64,000 nt of DNA from Synchiropus splendidus. Lineage: Eukaryota; Chordata; Actinopteri; Syngnathiformes; Callionymidae. This document shows positions 1 through 10,699 of this stretch, one piece after another. A program made the translations under genes and the position numbers. Location of the stretch: NCBI RefSeq assembly GCF_027744825.2, contig NC_071336.1, positions 18,906,501 through 18,970,500 of the forward strand. Reading direction: 5' to 3'. Under the pieces are notes generated by a model, which did no database searches, was not told the origin of the DNA, and saw nothing but the letters and a program-made list of their open reading frames with translations. Every line of letters starts with the position of its first letter. The first letter of the stretch is position 1.

Positions 1-3000
1 TCATGGTGACGAATTGGCCTCTCTCGCTGTTGCCCTCTGCAGCAGCAGAAGAAGTACTACAACCCACTATTTTTTGCAGTGTATGATTTAGACAATCTAA
101 ATGATTTCTGGCTAAATGGAAAGTCTTTGTGGACTTCCTATTGGGTAGCCCTAGCTCAGTACCTTAAGTACTGCGGTATGATGAGCACTCTAAGCCACTA
201 AGTACTTGCTGTTGTACAAACTCCGACAACATTACTTCCCCTCAACAAAACCTTACCCTTCAAATTTATTAAAAAAAAGTTTGCACCCTGCTGTGTGGTT
301 CCAATAGAAGGTTGTAGTTGTCAACAATGAGAACACGTAAAAGAAATCAGTACTGATTGCACAAACTGTACTCTACTGACAACTACTTCAAATCACTGCC
401 TCACGCAAGAAAGTGACACAGAGAAAGGAGCGACTTTGTGGAACAAAATACAAGCTAAACAAAGAGAAGGTTTCTGAACTGGTGAAAGTATTTGGCCTTC
501 TGCGTTGCGTGTTGACCCAAAAGCTATTTCCAATGAGTAAAATTGTCCCTTCCTGCAAGTACAGACAAACACAAAGACTGTAATCTGGCTAGTGTACATC
601 AAAAGTCATACCTTTTTCTTCTTCACATTTATGAGAGGGAACTATATTTTGTATTAAGTATACAACCACCGAATCACTGTCTGCTTCTTGCTTTAATGAT
701 GAATATAACTGACGATATTTGTGTATTATTAGAGATATACTGATACCGAATAGTGTAAAGAAGCATGGGTGACCATCGTACTTTGTAAGTCTGGATCATC
801 CCATACTTTCAGCATACTCGGTTAATTTATGCAGATGAATGTCAGGATGATGATCCTGGATTGATAGTCATGTCTACCTCTGTGGAGACCCCTGCGCACC
901 TCCAGAAAAGCCATTATGAGCCCAGAGTGAAGCAGGTGTGTGTCGCATACCGCAGATGGCTGTGGGTTTTGAGAGTCAACTCTGGAGGGAAAAAGTGTTC
1001 TTGATCCTTTTGAGTGAAAAGACGATCGATTTGTTGATCAACAACAGACCTGCTTGTCTGACGGGGAGGTCTCAGCACTTGCTTTATGAGGAGCCACAAA
1101 TTTAAGGATGGCTTTTCGGCAAAAGGGCAGAGAGATTAGAGCATAGGAATCTGAGGTAGTGAGGAAATCTGAAACCAAGATAGCGGTTATTGAGGTCATT
1201 AAATCCTCAACCAACAAGCTCTTCTAAGATTTCAATCCTGTTTCTGTAAAAATGTCTGGCAGCTATCGCAAGGCAAGCGTTTATTTTTTTTCTACATTCA
1301 AACTCAACGTATGCATTTTTATTCACGGCACCTTGAGTCATTTTGACTCCAACGAGCGTCCTCGAACGTCTGCGTGAGATGCTGCTAATTAAAAAAGCAT
1401 TAGAAATATAACCTGAGCAGGACGGATCCCTGAATCTGCTAAACTGGTGCTTTTCTCTGTTGTGATTGATTGAACCTGCGAAGCCACAATTCAACACGCT
1501 TTGTTTTTCAGTCCCCAGTCATCACCTATTATCAAAGACAGATTTTCAATTTCTCTCCAGGAGTCCAATTAAGGATTTACAGTCTGACAGTATTTTTCAC
1601 TTTAATTACGATACAATGTGCAAGCTTTGTCGTAGTTTCTTTATTTATTAGACCACACAGTGCGGCTATATTCGTCAAGTATGCAGGGAGGTAGTTTTTT
1701 TTTTCTTCTGTGAAGAAGAATTGAAGATTATTATATTCTTAAATAAAATGTATATAAACATGGTGAAATATTTCAGGCTACAAAATTATTTCACATCAAT
1801 TGAGATTTAATTTAATTCATATGAATACAAACTCAAAAGCTGGTGTGTAACACAGGCTCACCTGCTTTTGGTGTTTCCCATCAGGGCGTGCCACGGCAAG
1901 TCAGCTTCCCCCACCTTAACACGTCTTGATCTTCATCACGAGTCACACCGATCCACCTATGTTTCCATGCATTTTTCATTTTCTCTGAGTGTTTTATTTG
2001 TATATTCTTTATAGCCACATTTGCGCTTTAGACACTTTTTCAGCTCAAGGAACCAAATTGGGAATGAAATGGTTCAAGCCCGGCAGGAACCAGAAGCCAA
2101 GTGGTTGTAGGAACCATTTGAGTGCCAAGAACAGGGTCTTCCCAATAGTTCCTATAGACCCATCCTCACGTCTCTGCGACGTGCGAATGCAAACACCAGC
2201 ACAGAGGCAGCACAGAGAGAGGCCAGAAGACTGTAGTTTCATTCATTTTAAACATAATTTAAACATTCATTTCCATGTTAGTGAAAGAGTAATGTTGGAT
2301 TTATTCATTACCAAAGAAAGTCTTCAGCCGCGGTCATCAGATAAACACAATTTAAAGTCAGTAAGTTCTGCATTTTCCGTTGTTCTGACCTAAACTGAAC
2401 TTGTTGTCATGTATTTTGTGTGTTATTTGTGTATTATCTGCCATGAAGTCAGTTTTTCAGCATTGCCAAAGACAAAATTACTCTCTATTTATTGTAGAAA
2501 GAATCCAGCGATGCATAGAATATAAACAATGTTTCCTTATGCTATTATATATTAGTTGGTGACCCCACTGCCACCTGTCCTCCCTCAAGTGACGTGTGAG
2601 GTGCTGTGTGGGAAGAATGTTTCTTAGAGACAAGTGGTTCCTGCAAGTTGTTCCTAGAACTAAAAAGGTCAAGGTAAGACAGCTTTTGTGCTATATGTAC
2701 TATTTTGGTGACCTTATTGGTAGCACAGTGTTTTAGGGTGGTTGCACCATAAGTAGGAGTACCTGTTCTCTGGGTCGGGTCCCTTTTGAGTCAGCTGAAA
2801 ATAGCCCAAAGTGGCGTAAACGTTTTACAAGTACGTAAACATACTGCTTATGTTTTTGTCATCTTACAGAATTTTCTTGTTTTTTTTATTTCATTTTTTT
2901 AATCTGATAGAATTCACTTTTATCTAGTAATGTTTTACACCTCCTCCGATGATATTTTTTTAGTTTGTTTCAGCACAAAATTTTAAAACTACCCGCAAAT

Positions 3001-3689
3001 TTAGATTAGGTCAACTTATATGTGTGACTCAAACTTAAATCAAAATGACATGTTACAGCAAAGTATCCCAAAACTGACCTCTAGTTAGTGGGTCTTGAAC
3101 TGCTTTTCATTTGCTCTGATCCCAAATGTTCTGCGTTGAACGCAGGGGTCAGCCTGGCATGGCGATCCAAATCTCTCGACAAGGTTTTGAGATTATCTTT
3201 CTGTCTCTGCAGGACTGGACAAACCTGGAAAAGCCTGAGAAGGAAAGGTGGTTCAGCTCTCCCCTATAGTTCATGAATATTGGGCAGATTAGCAAAAAAT
3301 AAATTCTTGGATTCTTCTTTTATTGAAATCTAAATATGCATGAGGGGGCTCCAACATGGACGTTTAATATTCCTCCCCTGTTGTAATTCAGAAGTTCCTG
3401 GCATTTTGTCCAGCAGGCGTCTGAATCACAACAGTTTATGGGACTAAGCACTTAACGTATGGCTACTGTTATTAATTTACATTTGACCTCATAATGAGAA
3501 CACAGTTGGAATCCTTCGCGAGTGGATGTGTAGTAAAACATCAGGATGCCCTGTTGGACTCGGGCATTCTGGGATTCACTTTTAATATTTAAATTCTAAA
3601 TGCCTCATAGTTGGAGACGACTGCAACAGCGCGCAAGTTAAGTGGCTCCAAATTGAAATTTCCTGTGGGTTGTCTGCCTGCATATGAAG
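1..3689. other. AT-rich non-coding stretch, nothing identified
   Basis: No frame in this stretch has a recognisable domain, and the longest (plus strand, 1989-2393) has no family-like motif and no intron or signal context. I see no complete transposon ends, no RNA gene and no long microsatellite, only short A/T runs. It is best read as intergenic or intronic DNA. Confidence 0.6.
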
Positions 3690-4120
3690 CCAATAAAAGT
3701 CCTGCAGGCCCACAAATAAATGTTAATTTTTCTTCTTTTCATTGGTCTGCAGGGTAAGAGAAATGATGACAGCTCCCAGACTTAACACACTCTGTGAATA
3801 GTCATCTCATTTTCTTGGATGTAAATGAAATAAATAAAAGTAGTTTGGTGATGGTGCCCTGGAAGGAAGGCCTGCAGTAGTTTGGAGTTACCCGTGGCCT
3901 CCTGCTTAATGCCCAATTTTCTCCCCGCATCCATGCCACTTCCGTTGTGTGACCCTGTAAATATCCTCTGGGCCTCTCCATTAGCGCACGGGGGCCTGTG
4001 AGCAAGTGCTCTCCAGTTAATTTGCCCTGGCAGGACTGTGTCCCTCCCTTAGGAACAGACAAATTAAAAGTCGCCGTTCAGAATTTCTCTTTCCATCGCC
4101 TTCATAAACTCCCCTCATAA
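3690..4120. promoter_or_regulatory. Enhancer-like non-coding block (candidate CNE)
   Basis: This is a low-repeat, compositionally balanced block with several TAAT/ATTA homeodomain-type words (for example CCATTAGC near 3979 and GTTAATTTGCC near 4016), set between AT-rich stretches. No reading frame makes sense across it. The call of a conserved non-coding element is inference from texture only; alignment with other fish would decide it. Confidence 0.25.
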
Positions 4121-4559
4121 CTCATCATCTATGTCATGCGCCGCTGAATCAAGTGTGTTGATGGATCTTTAATACTTTGAGTCTTAGTTTTTTTTTTTTA
4201 TTCTCCCCCAGTGTTGTTTGGTCGACCACTTGCTGCTACAATTGACCTGAGAGTGGAGCTGATGACCAGAGATGACTGACCCCTGGGGAGCTCAAGTCAG
4301 GGAAATCATGCGAGAGATGAGCAAGAAAACCAAGACTCGCTCAACATGGGCGTGTGATCAAACAGCGCATCCTCCGCGGAGTGGAGAGAAGCCTCGTATG
4401 AGCGGCTCAGGCCTGTTATTGCATTGGGGATCCGGGGCTCCCGTTGCGAGGAGCTGGCGTGATGTGGTGGACTCTGACAGGTGTTGCCATCCTGACAGCG
4501 CGGCTCAGCCACCAACCAGACATGAACTGTCTGCCCAAACCCCAGTGTACCGCTGAGAG

Positions 4560-7300
4560 CGTGATCCCAACTTGTCACCAACTGCACAACAATGACCGGT
4601 TGTGATTTAATTCTATTAGAAAGTGAGCAGTGAAAGCAGAGAAGGTCGAGGTTTCAGACTTTAGTTTTAGAAATGTGTTGATTTTCTCTGCTGCCCAGTC
4701 CGTTTGGAGGGTCATGAGCGTCGGGCTCTAATACAAAACACATAGTTCACCATTCCATCCCGCCATAATTGTCCATTCAATAACTTTCTATGCTTATTTT
4801 CTGGGTTGCGGCTACATCATCGCTTACTTTCTTACTGATGGTCAAAAGAATAATGCATTTGAGGCAAGAACAAAAAGCTTGGATGCAAAAAAAAAAAACT
4901 CAATTAATGAATCAAGCGGTTGTTTATTAGTTGGAAACTAAAGTGAGTGAACGAAAAGCAAACTCGCCACGTGAAACATTTGGAAACATGTCTCATACAG
5001 CTGCAGGCTCCTGAGGTTTGCACGCAGGGGTTATTAAGCTTTTAAACAGAGAGGATGGTACAACATCTCAGGAATTTAAAACACAGAGCCCCAAACCAAC
5101 CAAGTGGGGATCCATCACTTGCATCCAATCCGGTGCTGCATTAATAACAAGCATCTCACCTTGCAGTTTGTTGAGAGTGGTGTGTAATTAGCTCCGACAA
5201 GCTATTGTTTCCATGACAGCGCGTGCAAGTGTGGAGCAGACTAAACAGAGACAGGAAAATAAAGTCCAAATCCCGGCAAATGGAGACCAGGTGGATATTT
5301 TGGACAAGTCTGTAAAACATTGATGAGACTATCACAGTTTCACCCTGTATAATCCCAGTGCCGCACCACTTCACACTGAGTCCAAGTTGCTGAAAAAGAA
5401 GGGAAAACTCGGCCTCTAAGAAAGATTAGATCAACATTTTCACAGGGCTTTGTGACTGTTACTATGTGGGAACGTCCAGAGAAGTTGGGCAGATTGAATG
5501 TGTCAGCTTTAATTTAGGGGAGATTGCTGGAGCGGGTCAATACCTTGGGCTGGATTCGGTCCAAATCTGTCTTTCAGGAAGCTTCGCTGAGCTGCGGGAC
5601 TTTGTCCAGAAACCCTGAGGGGTGGCAATCTACACTGCAGCGCTTCAGATGGGCTCAATTATGCATGGCTGCGTTGGGTGAAAGTTGGGGAATTTAATGT
5701 TGAATATATCATATGTTGCCTTTATTCTTCACATCGTTTCGGGAAACTAGGAAGACTATAAAGCCTTGTGGATGAAAGTAACCTTGTTTTCACCTTTACG
5801 TTGGTCCTCACATACATTGCTAGCAATGAATCATTGCTTCTCATCATGATCTCTCAAGCCTGATGCTCGTCTTTGGGGCAGGGGGAAATTGGAGGATCCG
5901 AAACATGGATCCTTCTCTAACCTCAGTGTCAACAGAAGTCAACTGTAGCAACTCATCCACCTGCATTCAACCCAAGTCATTTCAACTGAGAATAAACAAA
6001 ATATGTCATTATAGGACTAGGTTGGACACAAAGTTGAGAACATGAAGTTGAGACTTTGAGATGCCTCCTGAACGACTCCACAGATTGTGTCTGTGTAAAA
6101 ACGTTCTGCTCCACAGTCAGTACAAGCATTATGACAACATCTGAATGCTTGTTTTCCATCAGGAAAAAGGAAAACATGTCTCTTTATTAAGGATTCAGTC
6201 TCTTTGGTCTGTAGCAGTAGATTTGTTGAAAATATTTGAAGAGTAACTTGTTGCAATGGTGGGAACACATGCACAAGTTGTGTTGCTGCCGAATGGGTTT
6301 GATCTTTTTAGATATTGTGTGATGGAAAATAAATAATGATAATAAAAGTGGTTTCAAATGTGTTTCAATATTTTTTGATGGAAAGATTAGACTCGCAGTA
6401 TGATTCTGATCGTGATGTGAAGGGTCCAGGGTAAACAACGGTGGCTCCTCATTACGGGATCGATGACCAGATCACAGGTCGTGAGATGTTCCCCAACAAG
6501 AGTCGAAGTAGAATCCCAATAAAACCAGCTCCATTTGCTGCTCTCCTTGAAGAAACGCACACTGCTCTCTGAGTTTCAGAGAAACCATTAAGAAAATGCT
6601 AGCCAACAAAAATGTCAACAACAGTAAGGCCCCCTTACATTTGGTTAAATTCCACTCACCCTCAACCGTAGACACTGGTGACAGTCTCTGCCTCGTAGAG
6701 AGCAGGTGGTGTAGAGTGGACATACCTGGACATGTCTGTGAGGAATAGGATGGACGCCAAATATGTCTCTCTTACATCAACCATGAGATCCGATTTTAAA
6801 TAGCTATGGAGCTTTATACACACCAAACACTAAATGATCATCTGGTGCTTCAACGCAAGTATTTTAATGAAACAGTAACACAGCATTCCTTTTTTATTGA
6901 TACGCTTGTGAACAAACTTTTAGCAGTTTGGATAATAAAGCTGTACATATCAAATGACCATTTTTCCTGCTCATCCCTCAGCGCGGGGAGATTTACAGGG
7001 GGTAGAGTCGTCAGGCTGGAATCGTAGGTCTACAGATGTTTTCAAGATGTTTTTTCTGTCAGTTGCAGATTATCCCCTGTAGCAAAATCTCATTAAAGTG
7101 CAATTTACAGAGCTGAGCTGATGTTGCCATCAACCAAAATTAAAGGCATTAATTTTTCACACAACTTCACCGAAGTCCTCGCAATAAATGATGTAGCACT
7201 TTGCCCGGGAAAAGTATTATGATTATTTTTTTTCTTTTTTCGCTGGCAGAAATTAACTTGCGTTAACCGAGCGGAAGGGATTGGACAAAAAAAATAGACA
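4560..7300. other. Non-coding stretch, nothing identified
   Basis: Only short chance frames and short homopolymers are visible. A small patch around 5170-5240 contains TGTAATTAGC and a GC-rich tail and could be regulatory, but is too weak to call separately. A 17-base A run lies at about 7302-7318. Confidence 0.5.
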
Positions 7301-7769
7301 GTAAAAAAAAAAAAAAAAGATGTGCAAATGTGGCCATTTAGTCAGAGCGTGTCGGTACAGAGACGTGCATATTAAGGCCTCCATGCTGGGACGGATGAGG
7401 GAAGAGGGAAATACGAAACCCTGATGGAGGTTATGGCACAGACACATAGAGAGATGCGTGCACTGGGGGGCCAAAGCTCCTACTCTGATGTTTTCAGGAG
7501 CAGCCACACTACTAAAGCTCATGTATTGTCTGCAAAATCACCAAAAATAATCACAAAAGTATTGTGTCCCGATTTTAGATGATGCATCAAGGTGTGATTT
7601 ATGTCCTGTTGGTGTGAAATAGAACCTTTTCTCTCTTGTTTTGAATATGAATACTGGAGATGAAAGTCAAAAAAGGTAAACAGATGAGCGCCACAAATCA
7701 CCAACTAATGGCTTTAAACTCACCTGGCTGATCTAAAGGGTGAGGGTTGGTTGAGGCTGTAGTAGTAGT

Positions 7770-8345
7770 GGTAGTTAATGGATGGATGAATGAACGAGCA
7801 GGGTTAGACAGTTTCATATAAATAAACATGGGGAAGGCATTAAGCTCTTAGAAATGTTAGCAATGTTACATTATGAAATGTCTGTAATGAATTCTCCATT
7901 CACTGAATTCACTGTTTGCTTGGTGTAAAGGAAAGGTGAAGCATGTGGATGAGTGAATGATTTAACTTATAAGACTTTAATATTTTATTTTGTTTTTGCT
8001 TCACTGTCAAATAAAGAAGAAAACAGAACATGCATATGCATATTTTTAAAATATACATCTAAAAATGAATGGGTTTAAAGACTGAACGAATGAATGAACA
8101 ATGGAATGAATGAATAGGTGTATATTTATAAATTTCGCCTTGTATACAATGCAACAAAATACAAAACATATAGTGCATGAATGAGTTTACGTCACGTGGA
8201 TGAATGAATAACCAATTGTGAGGAGGTGAATTAAACATTATTTTCATCCATATGTATCTAAATGGATAGTACATGGATAAAGAAGACGAACATTTCATTG
8301 TCATGTCTCAGTTAATAATCGATGAATAAATTGACATAGTTGATG
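7770..8345. repeat. Decayed TGAATGAA/TGGATGAA-rich tract
   Basis: Short clusters of the tetranucleotide words TGAA and TGGA recur across about 570 bases, for example ATGGATGGATGAATGAACGA near 7778, GAACGAATGAATGAACAATG near 8082 and GGATGAATGAATAACC near 8199. They are separated by unrelated sequence. The pattern fits an old tetranucleotide microsatellite broken up by substitutions and insertions. Confidence 0.4.
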
Positions 8346-8694
8346 AATGAACATGTTTATCTTTGTTCATAATATTTAAGTTGCTTCAAAACATCTTTAA
8401 TTTCATATTGCCTTGAGAATTAATACATTAAAAATACATCTTTAATTGCACTTTGTCTATTTATTACTAGCACTTTATTATTGATTTATTTATTTTTCAG
8501 TTATTATTTTCCGACATTTGCACCTGCAAACTTAGTAATAAATGCTTTACCATTAATACAGTGAATTTTAATGATTGATAATGACTTATTAGTTGGGAAT
8601 AATTCTGTCATCATGTTCGATAAATGACTTTAGTTCAAAAACATATTCAATGAGCTGCATTATCCTACAGCTAATAATTACAGTCCATCATTTT

Positions 8695-9020
8695 TATTAA
8701 ATTTTCGACGCGCCCGCTTATTTCACCGGTCATAAATGCGCCGGATATTTTTTAATATCAGCTGATGCATATTATGAATCATAAGTGATAACTACGCAGA
8801 CGAGCACATAAAGCCTGGTACTTTACGTGCATTAAAATGAACGCCGTGGAAACGAGCCGCAGAACATTCAGCGGCGTGAAGCTGCGCCGACGTGATTTAT
8901 CTTGAGAGGGAGTTTCTGCTGCACACCACGGAGGGACGTATAAAAACGCGCGCGGCGTAATTTCGTACGGTCACGTGATTTATGTTGGGAGTTATAGTCG
9001 GGAAACGCCGCAATTAGCAT
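8695..9020. promoter_or_regulatory. CpG-rich block with TATA box and CACGTG E-box
   Basis: CpG dinucleotides are much denser here than in flanking DNA. TATAAAAA lies at 8939-8946 and runs straight into a CGCGCGCGGCG tract (8946-8956). A CACGTG E-box is at 8972-8977, followed by GATTTATG, a HOX/PBX-type word. CATAAATGCG and ATTATGAATCATAA words lie at 8731-8785. Together this could be a small unmethylated promoter or a CpG-rich developmental element. No convincing reading frame follows in either direction, so a non-coding transcript or distal element is as likely as a gene promoter. Confidence 0.3.
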
Positions 9021-9124
9021 TTTTTAGACTCGAATTATGAATAAGTGCTGCTTTGCAAGAAGGTTTGAAAAAAAAAAGGCTCATTATAATACGGTGTATA
9101 AAAGATGTGTCTTATAATAATGAA

Positions 9125-9174
9125 CATTATTATTATTATTGTTGTTGTTTTATTATTATTATTGTTGTTATTAT
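9125..9174. repeat. (TTA/TTG)n microsatellite
   Basis: An imperfect trinucleotide tract of TTA units with interspersed TTG units. Confidence 0.85.
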
Positions 9175-9396
9175 GATTGTTTACATGCACATTACAGCGC
9201 CACCTGTAGTTGATCGAAGGCCAATTTAACACAATGGGACGAAACAAATCAACTCAATACTCACTCACTTTCACGTCAATCCAGATGTAATTTGTCTTTC
9301 ACTTTGTTGGCCAGATAAATACAATAATTCGTGTACAATAATGTATGAGATGAAAAACATTGGCCTTCGTTTTCGCTCCCAGTGAAATTCCTCTCG

Positions 9397-9466
9397 AACA
9401 ACAACAATTAAATAAATAATAATAAAAAAGGTAAGATGAATATTATTGCTGTTATTATTATTATTG
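9397..9466. repeat. Imperfect AAT/ATT microsatellite
   Basis: Runs of ACA/AAT units (9397-9433) pass into TTATTATTATTATTG units (9441-9466). A third short tract of TTATTATTATTATTG type is at 9847-9864. Overlapping open frames on both strands through this zone are by-products of the repeats. Confidence 0.75.
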
Positions 9467-9479
9467 TGATGATTGTGAC

Positions 9480-10050
9480 TGTTATTGAGGGAAATGCTTC
9501 TCCGTGCTGTCTTTCCACCCCCCCTCTCACACACACACACACACGCACTAGTGTTGGAGGCGGATGTAGGTTTAATTGAGTTAACTGGTGAAAAAGACGC
9601 AGCGTGTGGCTTCCCAGTCCGACTGCCGCCCGGGAGCCAGGCCGATCTGCCGACGCACTTTCCATTCTCATCGCAGTCATTGTCTGCCACACTTGTTTTT
9701 GTCAAGTCCATCAGCCGAGCGCCAGCGACGAGTCTCTCCTCTGCCCACTTTGCATTTCCACCTTCTTCCCGCCGGTCCCACCTGCTGTCCCGGGTGAAGT
9801 CATTTAAATGCACCAGGCGCGGATTCCTCAAATTGTCTACTGTCGTTGTTATTATTATTATTGTTCCCGATTCATCCCTAAAACACGAGCATCATTTGGA
9901 GCCAAATTACAGGCCTCGCCAAAGTCTTTTGCATAGTAATTTTGTTAGACTTGCCTCCCGCGGTCAGTGTTCGATGAGACCATTAGTGGGATCAGTGGAA
10001 TTTAGTTTGGATTCGATTGAGAATGCTGAGGAAACACAAGGACACTTTTG
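9480..10050. other. CpG-rich, low-repeat block; candidate regulatory DNA
   Basis: After a short CA repeat (9528-9547) the sequence is GC- and CpG-rich to about 9800, in contrast to the AT-rich surroundings. It includes TTTAATTGAGTTAACTGG near 9572 and CCCACCTGCTG near 9777. The long open frames here (188 codons plus, 186 minus, fully overlapping) cross CA and TTA microsatellites and have no domain-like segments, so I do not call a gene. Confidence 0.25.
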
Positions 10051-10564
10051 ATTCATGTAAAGAGGTTCCCTTTTGACTCACCAGTTCAGCTGCTTTGAAA
10101 TGAAATGAAAAATATATATGAGCCAAGTCTGTTTTCAAGCGCACATGTTGTTTTTCTGTCCTTAAAATAAATAAATCCATTAACTCATGCCATGAACTTC
10201 TTATTTTGAGAGAAAAAGTGGGCATTTATTTGTGTTTTTTTATTTTTATTTTTGTCGTCATATGTTTATTTATAGATAAAAAATAGAGCATGAGCGACAG
10301 ACATTCAGAGCTCAGAAAACCATCCCCTCTCATACCCGCAAGTCCAACATGGTGTTGTAGCGGTAGACAGCGCCATCAGCTCCTATAAATCTAACCACCT
10401 GCATGATAGAATTACCCTGTAATCCTCCTCTAATGCAGCAAGCCTCAGACTCTATTAAAAACAGTGAAAGGAAATATGTTTTACAAGCTAGAAATTAATT
10501 AAAAGCAGCGTTCGGCGGAGTGTGAAACTGAGGGGAGATTCTGTTTTACTGTTGGTTTGTTTTA

Positions 10565-10610
10565 GGGGGGAGGCTGAGCAGCAGAGGGGAGGCGGCGGGG
10601 GGCGGGGGGG
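10565..10610 (+). other. G-quadruplex-prone G-rich run
   Basis: Four or more runs of G (six, four, six and seven long) occur within 46 bases, with the last runs separated by a single C. This satisfies simple G-quadruplex rules on the plus strand. It lies 23 bases upstream of a CTCF core match. Confidence 0.5.
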
Positions 10611-10632
10611 CGCGGCTTCAAAAAGCTGTTTA

Positions 10633-10649
10633 CCAGCAGGGGGCGGCAG
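10633..10649 (+). promoter_or_regulatory. CTCF binding-site match
   Basis: CCAGCAGGGGGCGGCAG matches the vertebrate CTCF core consensus CCASYAGRKGGCRS at every position on the plus strand. CTCF sites of this form act as insulators and loop anchors, with orientation setting loop direction. The adjoining G-rich run and CpG-rich DNA upstream fit an insulator-like element. Occupancy is not shown by sequence alone. Confidence 0.5.
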
Positions 10650-10699
10650 TATAACGTTTGAGCGGCCCCACCCCTCACTCCTCTCCAGCAATATTGGCA

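Noticed and set aside
9271..10051. Overlapping 186- and 188-codon frames on opposite strands
   Set aside because: Both cross CA and TTA microsatellites and show no domain, so GC-rich composition and repeats explain the openness.
10367..10384. GACAGCGCC half-sites suggesting REST/NRSF
   Set aside because: The TTCAGCACC half is missing here and at other GACAGCGCC occurrences (53529, 54591).
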